Assembly: GCA_964342265.1 (NCBI GenBank)
Contig: CAYFFE010000002.1
Coordinates: forward strand, 1-64,000
Source: Halioxenophilus sp964342265
GTDB lineage: Bacteria > Pseudomonadota > Gammaproteobacteria > Pseudomonadales > Cellvibrionaceae
Length of the DNA: 64,000 nt
Direction: 5' to 3'
This document shows positions 36,576-45,697 of this stretch, one piece after another. The notes beneath the pieces are model-generated. The model ran no database searches. It saw only the letters and a list, made by a program, of their open reading frames with translations, and was not told the origin of the DNA. Every line of letters begins with the position of its first letter. The stretch's first letter is position 1. The position numbers were made by a program, and so were the translations under genes.

Positions 36576-37118
36576 ATGTGGGTAAAACAAATGCTACAAC
36601 GCATCTCAATTGCTCGTGGGCTTAGAAGGTTTCTTGCACTTGGGGATTTTTTTGCACTTGGGGCTTTTCTCGCACTCGGCCTCGTAAGCCACACTGCGTT
36701 TAGTGCTGAAAATTTAACCAAACAGGGACTCATCGCTCATGTATCACCCTACTCTGCACAAAAAACAGAGCAACGCCTGCTAAACATAATCCAACAGAAA
36801 GGTCTTAAGGTGTTTACTGTTGTTGATCACAGTGAAGGCGCAAAATCAGTCGATTTAAATCTACCCACCAGTAAAGTAATTATTTTTGGCAACCCTAAAG
36901 TGGGCACACCGTTGATGCAATGCTCGGCAACCGCCGCAATTGACTTACCACAAAAAATGCTCCTTCACGAGGATGAACTCGGCAATGTTTGGATTCGCTA
37001 CAATGACCCTCACTATTTGGCAGAGCGCCACAAAGTGGAAAATTGCGAAAAGGTGATCCAAAAAATTGATAAAGCGTTAGCCGCCATTGCCGCCGAAACC
37101 GTAAAGCAAAACCAATAA
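36576..37118 (+). CDS. DUF302 domain-containing protein
   Basis: 180 aa. Starts at the ATG with AGGAG nine bases upstream. The signal region contains a threefold hydrophobic repeat (LALGDF, FALGAF, LALGLV) before an SHTAFSAE-type cleavage site. The mature part is a DUF302 domain: LIAHVSPYSAQKTEQRLLNIIQQKGL, VFTVVDHSEGA, KVIIFGNPKVGTPLMQ, AAIDLPQKMLLHEDELGNVWI. DUF302 proteins are small, often periplasmic, and of unknown function; some are near redox or metal genes. Confidence 0.88.
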   Translation: MWVKQMLQRISIARGLRRFLALGDFFALGAFLALGLVSHTAFSAENLTKQGLIAHVSPYSAQKTEQRLLNIIQQKGLKVFTVVDHSEGAKSVDLNLPTSKVIIFGNPKVGTPLMQCSATAAIDLPQKMLLHEDELGNVWIRYNDPHYLAERHKVENCEKVIQKIDKALAAIAAETVKQNQ

Positions 37119-37325
37119 TTAAACTTTTTTGAATTGATCGCCACGACAATGCCACAGCACTGCCACGACATAACCACGGACGGTGCGCTTGTTGTGGCGA
37201 TTCCATCGATGTTTCATCGCAAACTTCGGTTTTTAAGCCAAGAATTTCTAGCCAAAAACGATCTAGAGCAAACTAAAAACCTTACGATAACAAGCTTGCA
37301 TTTTATTACTTGAAACTGGGAGACA

Positions 37326-38150
37326 TTAGAGTATTGGATAGGTTAAAAAGCTGAAATGCATTAGATTAACCGTGCCGTGCAATGCAATGGATAACCAAAC
37401 GCGCCCAGTTAAACTGTATATTAATCCATAGCAAAACCCAGCCAAGCCATAAACCAATGTCTGATTACCAGACAATTTACCGTGAACCAAGATAAAAACA
37501 CCTGCGCTGATTATTAACGGCAACCAAAACGCAACAGACTTAGGTAAATTCCTACACCAATGCATTATTCTTTGCTGGATTAAAACCCGCAAAAACGCCT
37601 CTTCTGCCACACAAGTGGCTAGTAAATTGATCACTGCAAACTGAGCGACAAAAAGCCAGTTTTTGAGATAAAAACTTAAATCCAACAACCAAATAGCAAA
37701 CCCGTTAATTATCAGCCCAATAATTACCACGGAAACAAGCTCAACAGCTAAGCGACGATTAAAATAAAAAATACTAATGCAGCCGTAAGCAACAATTACA
37801 AACCAACCTGCTAATAATTTTGCTACATTCACAGATAACGTAAACGGCTTACCTGCCTCGTGCAATTGGTTAGCCGAAAACACCACTGGGTAAGTAAAAC
37901 CTTCAGGCCGGTAAACCGCTAGCAAAAAACCACAAACAACCACGCAAGGCCAAATTAGCAAATTCAAGCGTGTCTTGGATCTTCGCTCAGTAAACTGGAG
38001 TGTATAAACCAGCGCCATGAAAAGCAAAAGCAGCACCAAACTTAGCCAAGCAAGCCAGCTAAAGGTCGACAACAGCAATGCAACCAAACCGAAGATCATG
38101 ACTGTGGATACTTTACGATCTAATGTAAAACCCATTTCGCTCAAACCCAT
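37326..38150 (-). CDS. CPBP family intramembrane glutamic endopeptidase
   Basis: 274 aa with about eight hydrophobic helices. The catalytic EExxxR motif is in CVAEEAFLRVLIQQR, the second His region in GVFILVHGKLSG, and the third motif is SIALHGTVNLMHF (His and Asn). These match the CPBP (Abi/Rce1) family, which cleaves or processes substrates within the membrane, including prenylated or peptide substrates. No bacteriocin or partner gene is adjacent, so the substrate is unknown. A second Met six residues in is an alternative start. Confidence 0.87.
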   Translation of the reverse strand: MGLSEMGFTLDRKVSTVMIFGLVALLLSTFSWLAWLSLVLLLLFMALVYTLQFTERRSKTRLNLLIWPCVVVCGFLLAVYRPEGFTYPVVFSANQLHEAGKPFTLSVNVAKLLAGWFVIVAYGCISIFYFNRRLAVELVSVVIIGLIINGFAIWLLDLSFYLKNWLFVAQFAVINLLATCVAEEAFLRVLIQQRIMHWCRNLPKSVAFWLPLIISAGVFILVHGKLSGNQTLVYGLAGFCYGLIYSLTGRVWLSIALHGTVNLMHFSFLTYPIL

Positions 38151-38318
38151 GTTTTTCCGGTGACCCTAAACACTAGCGCATAAAACTGGTACACGCTTTT
38201 AATCCAATTGATACACTTCGTCTGCATTCAAAGAGCACCTCAATTTAAGTGGCTAAAGATGTTACCATAGATCCCATAAGAATCTTGTGACCAACAAACT
38301 TACAACAGAGGCAGTTTT

Positions 38319-39029
38319 ATGAGCACTAATCAATTGGTTGTGGTAAGTGGCGGAACAAAAGGTATTGGCCGAGCGGTTTTAACCAGCTTTGCAGAATTGG
38401 GTTACGACCTTGCTACTTGTGCACGAAACGAACAAGAACTTAAGCAACTAAAGCAGTATTTGGAACAAACCCATGGCATCAAGGCACACACTTTTAAAGC
38501 AGACTTAAGCCAAAAATCAGAAACCTTAGCATTTGCCCAATTTATTCGAGAAATCAACCAACCCATTGCCGCCTTAGTGAATAATTCGGGGGTATTTGTC
38601 CCCGGGTCTGTACACACCGAGGAAGACGGCGCGTTTGAATTGCAATTAACCACTAACGTCCACTCTGCCTACCATTTATCTCGTCAGATAATCCCTATCA
38701 TGAAGCAACAGCAATACGGTCATATTTTCAACGTTTGCAGCACCGCGTCCATTACGGCTTACACCAATGGCGGGTCTTACTGCATCAGTAAATTTGCGCT
38801 GTACGGTATGTCTAAAGTTTTAAGAGAGGAATTAAAACCCGAAAACATTCGAGTTACATCGGTAATGCCAGGAGCCACTTTAACCGCTAGTTGGGAAGGC
38901 ACCGATTTACCTGAAGATCGCTTTATGCCACCCGAAGATGTTGCGCAAATGATGGTGAGCTGCTTTAAATTGAGCAATCGCAGTGTGGTGGAAGATATTG
39001 TAATGCGGCCAGTATTGGGGGATTTGTAG
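38319..39029 (+). CDS. SDR family oxidoreductase
   Basis: 236 aa, classical short-chain dehydrogenase. Cofactor motif VVVSGGTKGIGRAV; the NNSGV motif; active-site serine in FNVCSTASI; and YCISKFALYG as the YxxxK pair. The Arg in CARNEQEL after strand 2 points to NADP(H). C-terminal VMPGATLTASWEG follows the family pattern. The substrate is not evident. Monocistronic, ending at a perfect terminator. Confidence 0.9.
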   Translation: MSTNQLVVVSGGTKGIGRAVLTSFAELGYDLATCARNEQELKQLKQYLEQTHGIKAHTFKADLSQKSETLAFAQFIREINQPIAALVNNSGVFVPGSVHTEEDGAFELQLTTNVHSAYHLSRQIIPIMKQQQYGHIFNVCSTASITAYTNGGSYCISKFALYGMSKVLREELKPENIRVTSVMPGATLTASWEGTDLPEDRFMPPEDVAQMMVSCFKLSNRSVVEDIVMRPVLGDL

Positions 39030-39034
39030 TTGCG

Positions 39035-39062
39035 AAACCTCTGAGAGAATCAGAGGTTTTAT
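39035..39062 (+). terminator. rho-independent terminator between SDR and ppc
   Basis: Perfect ten-base stem AAACCTCTGA / TCAGAGGTTT with loop GAGAA, followed by TATTAAT. Lies between convergent genes. Confidence 0.8.
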
Positions 39063-39083
39063 TAATCGTTTTACGCTAAAAAG

Positions 39084-41780
39084 TTAGCCCGTATTTCTTA
39101 ATCCCGCGGCTACGCCGGCAATGGTAACCATCAACGCTTTTTCCAATTGCGTGCCGCCGCATACCTCGCCGCACTCTCTTGAACGCCGCAGCAACTCAAC
39201 TTGCAATATATTTAATGGGTCGATGTAGGGGTTGCGAATTTTAATCGAGGCTTTTAATTGGGGATCGCTTTCCATCAGTTTATGGGACGGTACTAAGTCC
39301 ACCAATTGATTGATGGAGTTTTGCAGTCGCTGACGCAAAGCCTCGCCCCAGTGCCGTTGATCCTCTGGTACCAATTTTTCATCGTATAAGCTGGCCAGCC
39401 AAGGATCGGTTTTGGAGAACACCATTTCCAGCATGGATAAACGGGTGCGGAAAAAAGGCCATTGTTCGAACATTTCGAGCAATACGGCTTCGTGTTCGAC
39501 ACGGGTTTTGGCCAAGGCTTCGCCGGTGCCAAGCCATGCTGGCAGCATCATACGGCTTTGCGACCAGGCAAAAATCCAAGGAATAGCCCGCAGTGTTTCC
39601 ACTCCGCCGCCCGGCTTACGCTTGGTTGGGCGCGAACCTAAAGGTAATTTGCCCAATTCTTGCTCCGGCGTAGCTGCACGAAAATACGGCACAAAACTGG
39701 GGTCTTCTCGAACAATACCGCGATACACTGCACAGGATTGCTCGCCGAGCTGATCCATAACGGAACGCCAAGAGTCTTTGGGTTTTGGCGGTGGCATTAA
39801 ATTGCCCTCTAAAATGGCCGCCGCAAAGCGCGCCATAGACTGCACTGCCAAATCAGTGAGACCGTATTTAAAACGGATCATTTCGCCCTGCTCGGTTACC
39901 CGCAAGCCACCGGCCAAGCTGCCCGGTGGTTGCGACAACAACGCACTGTGCGCAGGGGCACCGCCGCGCCCCACTGTACCGCCACGACCGTGGAAGAGCA
40001 CCAATTTTAAATTGTGTTTTTCGGCCAGTGCGACCAATGCCTCCTGTGCGCGATACTGCGCCCAACCGGCGGCAAAAAAACCGGCGTCTTTGGCGGAATC
40101 TGAATAACCAATCATGACGTATTGGCAACCTTGTAAATAACCGCGATACCAATCGTTATTTAATAATTCAGCGATGACCGATTCCGAACGATTTAAATCA
40201 TCCAAAGTTTCAAATAATGGTGCTACCGGTAGTCGAAAGTGACAACCGCATTCGCGCAATAATAATTGCACCGCCAATACATCGGATGGATGGCGAGCCA
40301 TGGAAATAATGTAAATACCCAAGGCTTCCGGCTCGGTGTTGGCAATAAGGCGACAGGTTTGCAATACCTCTGCAACCGGCTCAGAGGCCTGCCAATCCAC
40401 GGGAATTAACGGGCGCTTGGAGCTTAACTCCGTTAGCAAAAAATTTTGTTTGTCTTTTTCGGTCCATTGAGCGTAATCGCCAATGCCCAAATAGCGTGTT
40501 AATTCCGATAACACCTCTGTGTGGCGCTCGCTGTCTTGGCGAATATCCAACTTAACCAACGGAGCTCCAAACGCGTAAGCCCGCCATAAGGTATCGCGCA
40601 ATAAACCGTCGGCGACGTTTTCTAAGCCCGATTCCGTTAAGGATCGATAACACAATTCCAGTGGATCCAGTAATTGTTGAGTTCGGGTAATCAAATCACG
40701 TGCGTGCGTTAATTCGCCTTTTAGTACGGCACCCAAATGATCGCGCGTTTCTTTAATTTCATCGCGTAAGTCGCGCAACAGAACACGATAGGGTTCGCCG
40801 CCGGAGCCGACTCGATTGCGCAATTCGTCGGTGCACTTTGTTAGCGATAATTCCGCACACAGTTTTTCTACATCCTCCAGATACAATTCCATGGCCATCC
40901 AACGGCTGGACAGTAGTACCTCCTGGCTCACTTGCGAGGTCACAAATGGGTTGCCGTCACGATCGCCACCCATCCAGGAAACAAACGACAAAGGCATCCA
41001 ATTTAATGGCATGTTGGTGTCGAGTTCTTCCCGCACCATTTTATGCATGCGCCGCATAAACTTAGGCACCGCATACCACAGCGATTGCTCAAACACCGAA
41101 AAACCCCATTTGGCTTCGTCGACTGGCGTTGGTCGGCGTTCGCGAATTTCGTCGGTGTGCCAAGCCTGGCTAACTAACTCACTGATGCGAGAACGAATAT
41201 CCTGCTGTTCTTCTTCCTCGCCTTGGGTTTTATCGAGTGCAACCAAACAATCGTTTAATAAATGGTGTTTTTGAATTAACGTGCGGCGGGAAACCTCGGT
41301 GGGGTGAGCAGTAAAAACCAGTTCAATGGATAACTGTTTAATGGCGTTTTGCAAATCGCCGGTATTTATCTTTGATTTGCTTTCGCATAAAAACTGTCGC
41401 AAAAAACGCTCACCGTTGTGAGCGGAAGTCTCCCCAGGGGCAATGCTTTGGTACTGTTCCGCGATATTGGCTAAATTTAAAAACTGATTAAAAGCCCGCG
41501 CCACAATTAACATTTGTTCGTCGCTTAATTCGGTAAGCAAACTGGTTAGAGCATCCCGATCCGAGTCGGAGGTTTGATCCTTGCGAGAGGCATGGGCAAT
41601 TTTTCGAATCGACTCCACCTGCTCCAGCACTTCATCGCCATGAGCTCGACTGATGGTTTCACCCAAAATTCGGCCCAGTAGCCGAATATTTTCTCGCAAT
41701 GGATCTTCTGTGGGAATGGGTTCAAGGCTATCAAGTACAGTGTTGGTTACGGTATTGGAAGAAGATGATTCGACGTTCAT
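39084..41780 (-). CDS. ppc: phosphoenolpyruvate carboxylase
   Basis: 898 aa from the ATG at 41780, which has a G-rich ribosome-binding site; a TTG at 41813 would add 11 residues. Catalytic features: VFTAHPTEVSRRTL (His), MGGDRDGNPFVT, MIGYSDSAKDAGFFAAGWAQY, FHGRGGTVGRGGAPAH and the invariant C-terminus RNTG. It makes oxaloacetate from PEP and bicarbonate to refill the TCA cycle. Complete, normal length. Confidence 0.96.
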   Translation of the reverse strand: MNVESSSSNTVTNTVLDSLEPIPTEDPLRENIRLLGRILGETISRAHGDEVLEQVESIRKIAHASRKDQTSDSDRDALTSLLTELSDEQMLIVARAFNQFLNLANIAEQYQSIAPGETSAHNGERFLRQFLCESKSKINTGDLQNAIKQLSIELVFTAHPTEVSRRTLIQKHHLLNDCLVALDKTQGEEEEQQDIRSRISELVSQAWHTDEIRERRPTPVDEAKWGFSVFEQSLWYAVPKFMRRMHKMVREELDTNMPLNWMPLSFVSWMGGDRDGNPFVTSQVSQEVLLSSRWMAMELYLEDVEKLCAELSLTKCTDELRNRVGSGGEPYRVLLRDLRDEIKETRDHLGAVLKGELTHARDLITRTQQLLDPLELCYRSLTESGLENVADGLLRDTLWRAYAFGAPLVKLDIRQDSERHTEVLSELTRYLGIGDYAQWTEKDKQNFLLTELSSKRPLIPVDWQASEPVAEVLQTCRLIANTEPEALGIYIISMARHPSDVLAVQLLLRECGCHFRLPVAPLFETLDDLNRSESVIAELLNNDWYRGYLQGCQYVMIGYSDSAKDAGFFAAGWAQYRAQEALVALAEKHNLKLVLFHGRGGTVGRGGAPAHSALLSQPPGSLAGGLRVTEQGEMIRFKYGLTDLAVQSMARFAAAILEGNLMPPPKPKDSWRSVMDQLGEQSCAVYRGIVREDPSFVPYFRAATPEQELGKLPLGSRPTKRKPGGGVETLRAIPWIFAWSQSRMMLPAWLGTGEALAKTRVEHEAVLLEMFEQWPFFRTRLSMLEMVFSKTDPWLASLYDEKLVPEDQRHWGEALRQRLQNSINQLVDLVPSHKLMESDPQLKASIKIRNPYIDPLNILQVELLRRSRECGEVCGGTQLEKALMVTIAGVAAGLRNTG

Positions 41781-41891
41781 AATGCCCCCAGGCTGCGTAT
41801 CTGTTGTTAACAAACTGATATCGAACGTTTGAGATATGAGAGTTTCTTATTTAATCACGATAGTCCACAAGGTAGTAGCCCGAGCCAACTC

Positions 41892-42476
41892 TTAATTGGC
41901 TAACTCCGGCTCAATTATGGAATGAATTTCTGGTCGGTGGGTTTTAATTTCTTCGGCAGTTAGGCCTTCCAACGAATAGGGAAACTTTAACCAACGTTCG
42001 GTGGTGTGGATAAAGTAATCGGGCTCGCGCTGCGTTAAGTTGGATGCCGGTTTAAAATAAGGCACCGCCACTCGAATATCCTTGGGGCAATTTTTCCGCG
42101 CCTTGGTTTGCAACTCGTTGATCAGTGCTTCGATAGTGCGACCGGTGTCGAATACGTCGTCGACAATTAAAAGCGGGTCGTCGTAATTGATGTTTTTTAA
42201 CAAGTAAGAAAGGTCGTGAATACGAATGGTGCTATTGCGCTCGCCAATACCAGCGTATGACGAGGTACGAATCGCAATGTGGTCGGACTGACAACCACCG
42301 TAGTAATCGATAAACTCCTGAACCGCAACCCCGATGGGCGCGCCACCGCGCCAAAGGGCAATAATAACCTTGGGCCGAAACCCGCTGGCCAGCACTTTAG
42401 CTCCTAACTCAAAGGAATCTTCGAGCAATTGCTGTGCAGAGATGTACAACTTGTCTGGTTGCGCCTCGCTTCCCAT
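41892..42476 (-). CDS. phosphoribosyltransferase (xanthine/hypoxanthine type)
   Basis: About 194 aa. PRPP loop LLIVDDVFDTGRTIEAL is intact, including the catalytic Asp and the TGRT loop. ALWRGGAPIGVAVQEFIDYYG and DHIAIRTSSYAG are like bacterial Gpt-type purine PRTases. The start is the ATG at 42476 with AGGAG five bases upstream; the GTG at 42482 falls within that site. Likely purine salvage. It is divergent from a clear paralogue 141 bases away. Confidence 0.87.
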   Translation of the reverse strand: MGSEAQPDKLYISAQQLLEDSFELGAKVLASGFRPKVIIALWRGGAPIGVAVQEFIDYYGGCQSDHIAIRTSSYAGIGERNSTIRIHDLSYLLKNINYDDPLLIVDDVFDTGRTIEALINELQTKARKNCPKDIRVAVPYFKPASNLTQREPDYFIHTTERWLKFPYSLEGLTAEEIKTHRPEIHSIIEPELAN

Positions 42477-42617
42477 ATTCACTCCTGCGGTCTTCTAATT
42501 GGAAAATAGGCGCTGCCTCTCACCTTCCAAATCTTGTATTAAAACTGCCAAATATTGGCCCGGTGGTCAGTTATTGTATACTGCGGGTTTTGCTAACACC
42601 AATTTGGCTGTATTTTG

Positions 42618-43211
42618 ATGATAAAATGCTTTCTTGAACCAGAAGATGTATTGCTAGATTCGTACCGATTGGCCAATCTGGTTTACCAAAGTGGCTTTAA
42701 ACCCGATTTTATTGTCGGGCTCTGGCGCGGGGGTAGCCCGGTCGGTATTGCGGTGCAGGATTATTTGGAATATCTGGGCGTTAAAACCGACCATATTTCT
42801 ATTCGCACGTCTTACCGGGGGCTGTCCAGTTACGCCAGCATGGTTGAGCAACACGAGAATATTCGCGTGCACGGCACCCAGTATTTGCTCGACAATTTAG
42901 AATCGCACCATAAACTGTTGCTGGTAGACGACGTGTACAGTACAGGGCTCAACTTGGATGCGGTAATTCAGCGCCTGCGCACCAAAACCCGCCGCAATAT
43001 GCCGCAAGATGTGCGCATTGCCGCTCTTTGGTTCAAACCCGATAAACTCCGTGTTACACGCAAGCCCGACTACTTTTTGCACACAACCCAGGATTGGCTG
43101 GTCCTGCCCTACGAACTGGATGGCTTAACCGAGACCGAAATACAGCAACACAAACCCTACGTGGCGCAATTGGCCGAGCGGTATCAATTATCCAAACCAC
43201 ACAACGAGTGA
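42618..43211 (+). CDS. phosphoribosyltransferase-like protein with altered PRPP loop
   Basis: About 197 aa and clearly homologous along its length to the preceding, divergent gene (GLWRGGSPVGIAVQDYLEYLG, DHISIRTSYRGLSSY, KPDYFLHTTQDWLVLPYELDGL). The PRPP loop reads LLLVDDVYSTGLNLDAV: the catalytic Asp is Ser and TGRT is TGLN. So substrate binding may remain but catalysis is doubtful. No strong ribosome-binding site precedes the ATG. Possible roles are a regulator, a PRTase of other specificity or a subunit of a hetero-oligomer with its neighbour. Confidence 0.8.
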   Translation: MIKCFLEPEDVLLDSYRLANLVYQSGFKPDFIVGLWRGGSPVGIAVQDYLEYLGVKTDHISIRTSYRGLSSYASMVEQHENIRVHGTQYLLDNLESHHKLLLVDDVYSTGLNLDAVIQRLRTKTRRNMPQDVRIAALWFKPDKLRVTRKPDYFLHTTQDWLVLPYELDGLTETEIQQHKPYVAQLAERYQLSKPHNE

Positions 43212-43414
43212 CGGGAGCAGTCTGAGGCTTAAACGCTTTTGGGGTGTTTAGATAAAAATCTGCGCAAAATACTTTTTACTGAGAGGTAATGTGCTCAGTC
43301 CCCTGGATGATATAGTTTATCTCCTTGATGCCTCCTATCTTCACGGAGAATATTCAGCACCTTTTTAAGCCATTCATATAAGCCATTCATAATTCATTAG
43401 AAGTAGTAGTTGTT

Positions 43415-43861
43415 ATGTCCCAGTCCATCGATGAATTTAAAGCCCAATATCCATTCACCACAGAAATTAAAGTCTACTGGAACGATTTAGACTCCAATCA
43501 ACATGTTAATAACGTGGTTTATTACCGCTACCTAGAGCAATTGCGTGTTGAGTTTCTTCATGCAGCTTTTTTCGACGAAAGCCAAGTTAAACTTGGTTTT
43601 GTATTGGCCGAGTCGAGTTGCCGGTATTTATCGTCGGTTAATTACCCAGACACGCTTTTACTGGGGCTCTATATCGCTCATATTGGCGACTCACAAAATA
43701 TCCAACATCACGGCATATACAGCTACCAGCAGCAACGTTTGGTCGCTACCGGAACTTCACGATTGGTTAATGTCGATTCAGAAACCGGTAAGAAAAAACC
43801 AATGGCCGATGGCCTGAAAGAGGCCTTGCAGCGCTATTTTAGAAGCGAACAACAGGATTAA
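43415..43861 (+). CDS. acyl-CoA thioesterase, 4HBT hot-dog family
   Basis: 148 aa. The motif VYWNDLDSNQHVNNVVYYRYLE is the hot-dog signature with catalytic Asp and the HVNN turn of the 4-hydroxybenzoyl-CoA thioesterase/FadM group. The single domain has the normal length. Followed six bases later by the nitrilase-family gene, so the two are probably co-transcribed. Substrate chain length not predictable. Confidence 0.87.
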   Translation: MSQSIDEFKAQYPFTTEIKVYWNDLDSNQHVNNVVYYRYLEQLRVEFLHAAFFDESQVKLGFVLAESSCRYLSSVNYPDTLLLGLYIAHIGDSQNIQHHGIYSYQQQRLVATGTSRLVNVDSETGKKKPMADGLKEALQRYFRSEQQD

Positions 43862-43867
43862 CTGGTT

Positions 43868-44659
43868 ATGTCAGAGTCTTTGCGAGTGAGTTTGGTGCAG
43901 ACGGATTTGGTGTGGCACCAACCAGAAACAAACCGCAGCCGCCTGGCCGACAAGCTCACGACTCTGGCCGGCCACACGGATCTTATTGTCTTGCCGGAAA
44001 TGTTCACCTCGGGCTTTACCACCGAGCCCGACGAACTCAGCGATCAATTGGAACACTCGCCCACTCTGGAATGGATGATTGAGCAAGCCAAACACACCGA
44101 CGCCGCCGTGACCGGCAGTACCGTGTTTAAAACACCGGCAGGCAACACCAATCGCATGTGGTTTGTCACCCCCGATGCCGACGTTCATTTTTACGATAAA
44201 GTGCATTTGTTTCGCATGGCTGGGGAAGACAAACGCTATAACCCCGGCAATAGTCGAGTGATTGTGCAATACCGAGATTGGAAGATTCTGCTCACCGTCT
44301 GCTACGACCTGCGCTTTCCGGTGTTTTGCCGTAATCGAAACGATTACGATCTTATGCTCTGTGTGGCCAGTTGGCCCAGTGTTCGCCGCCTACCCTGGCG
44401 TTCGCTGTTGCAAGCCAGAGCCATCGAAAACCTGGCCTATGTGGCGGGTGTTAATCGCGTGGGCGAAGACGGAAAAGGCTGGCATTACAGCGGCGACTCC
44501 CTAATGATCGACTATCAGGGCCAATTGCTGGACGATCAACCGCAAAACATCGAATTCATAGCAACCTATTCCCTGCACAAAGCCGATTTAGAGCAGTTTC
44601 GAGCTGAATTTCCCGCCTGGATGGACGCCGATGACTTTGATTTACGCTTAAAACAATGA
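43868..44659 (+). CDS. carbon-nitrogen hydrolase, omega-amidase (YafV-like)
   Basis: 263 aa. The catalytic triad of the nitrilase superfamily is seen: Glu in LIVLPEMFTSGFT, Lys in YDKVHLFRMAGEDKRYNPG, Cys in LLTVCYDLRFPVFCRN. The sequence fits the YafV/NIT2 group, which deaminates alpha-ketoglutaramate and alpha-ketosuccinamate, a repair step after transamination. Complete. Confidence 0.9.
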   Translation: MSESLRVSLVQTDLVWHQPETNRSRLADKLTTLAGHTDLIVLPEMFTSGFTTEPDELSDQLEHSPTLEWMIEQAKHTDAAVTGSTVFKTPAGNTNRMWFVTPDADVHFYDKVHLFRMAGEDKRYNPGNSRVIVQYRDWKILLTVCYDLRFPVFCRNRNDYDLMLCVASWPSVRRLPWRSLLQARAIENLAYVAGVNRVGEDGKGWHYSGDSLMIDYQGQLLDDQPQNIEFIATYSLHKADLEQFRAEFPAWMDADDFDLRLKQ

Positions 44660-44722
44660 ATTTAGCAGCTAATCGGCCAATAAGGCTTCATCCACATTAA
44701 CTATTAATCGAGATAAAAATAC

Positions 44723-45079
44723 ATGAGATTGGATTATTGCGTTTTTGGAACAAACAATATGGAAAAAGCTATCAAATTTTATAATTCGTTATTCGAACAA
44801 ACAGAGCTTAAGCAAGTTTTTTCTACCGATCGCATGACATTTTGGCAGTGTGAAGATTTTACGCTTGCCATTGCCAACCCGTTTGACGGGGAACCTGCAA
44901 ACCATGGCAATGGAACAATGATAGGCTTGAACGTTGGATCGGCCGAAGAAGTGAAACGACTCCATGCAAAAGCTATAGAGTTAGGCGGCACTTGTGAAGG
45001 AGAGCCAGGTCAACGAGGCCCCAAATACTCTGCTTATGTGAGAGATCTGGATAAAAATAAAATTGCTTTTGCGGTATAA
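44723..45079 (+). CDS. VOC family protein (glyoxalase/bleomycin-resistance fold)
   Basis: 118 aa. Typical vicinal-oxygen-chelate pattern: MRLDYCVFGTNNMEKAIKFY at the start, FWQCEDFTLAIANPFDGEPA, and GPKYSAYVRDLDKNKIAFAV at the end. Single, small domain; likely a dimeric metal-binding enzyme or binding protein, with no predictable substrate. It is directly followed by an attC-like sequence, which together with its type suggests it may have arrived as an integron gene cassette. Confidence 0.87.
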   Translation: MRLDYCVFGTNNMEKAIKFYNSLFEQTELKQVFSTDRMTFWQCEDFTLAIANPFDGEPANHGNGTMIGLNVGSAEEVKRLHAKAIELGGTCEGEPGQRGPKYSAYVRDLDKNKIAFAV

Positions 45080-45153
45080 ATGCCTAACAAGAAAAGGCAG
45101 CATCGCCCTTCGGGCTGAACGCGCTAACGCGCGCCGCAGCGGGTGCGATTTGA
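45080..45153 (+). other. possible decayed integron attC-like sequence
   Basis: Immediately after the VOC stop comes TGCCTAACAAG, the form of a cassette recombination core, then GC-rich sequence with imperfect pairing ATCGCCC / GGGTGCGAT around a CGCG-CTAA-CGCG hairpin. The matching outer GTTAGGC core is not found, so only a remnant, if at all. Confidence 0.3.
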
Positions 45154-45179
45154 TCATATTTTGTACAACCCGAAGAAAC

Positions 45180-45196
45180 TGTAGCATACTGCTACA
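45180..45196. promoter_or_regulatory. probable operator of the toxin-antitoxin operon
   Basis: Perfect inverted repeat TGTAGCA-TAC-TGCTACA, 55 bases before the antitoxin start. A further half-site CTGCTACG follows at about 45201. Antitoxins commonly repress their own operon through such sites. Confidence 0.55.
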
Positions 45197-45250
45197 AAAC
45201 CTGCTACGATTGCAGAAATCAGTGAACGTTTAACCCCAGGAGCTTTTTTC

Positions 45251-45661
45251 ATGGCTAAAGCCTCTTCTCCCGTTCGTTTGCAAGCAGAATTGATGGAAGC
45301 CGCCGTACGCAGTGGTAAATTGTGTCACCGCAGTGCTGCGGAACAAGTGGAATACTGGGCCAGTATTGGCAGAACTGTGGGCAATTTATTAACACCCGAT
45401 GCCATTCTTGCCGTTCGCTCGGGCCTTGCCCAAGTTAAAATAGAACCCGTAACCAGCCAACCGGTCGATGCCGACCAAGTTTTTGCTTCTCTCAACAATC
45501 AACGCAACTCAGGCGAACTTGCCGAGCGTATCAGCGCGGGTAATGTCCGCTACCAAGCCAGCCGTCAACACCCGGGATTACTGGAACAAATCAATCCCAA
45601 CGGCAGTGTTGTCATTGGTCAATTTCGCAACGGCCTGTTTGAACCGGTAAGCGCTGCGTAA
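45251..45661 (+). CDS. ParD-like antitoxin
   Basis: 136 aa. N-terminal SPVRLQAELMEAAVRSGKLCHRSAAEQVEYWASIGR matches the ParD-like ribbon-helix-helix DNA-binding domain. The C-terminal part (ISAGNVRYQASRQHPGLLEQINPNGSVVIGQFRNGLF) is the toxin-neutralising or accessory half found in this family. AGGAGC lies before the ATG. It is followed 36 bases later by a zeta-type kinase gene and preceded by an operator-like inverted repeat, a toxin-antitoxin arrangement. Confidence 0.85.
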   Translation: MAKASSPVRLQAELMEAAVRSGKLCHRSAAEQVEYWASIGRTVGNLLTPDAILAVRSGLAQVKIEPVTSQPVDADQVFASLNNQRNSGELAERISAGNVRYQASRQHPGLLEQINPNGSVVIGQFRNGLFEPVSAA

Positions 45662-45697
45662 GACCACCCCAATAAGCCCTAAAATAAAAAGAACCGC

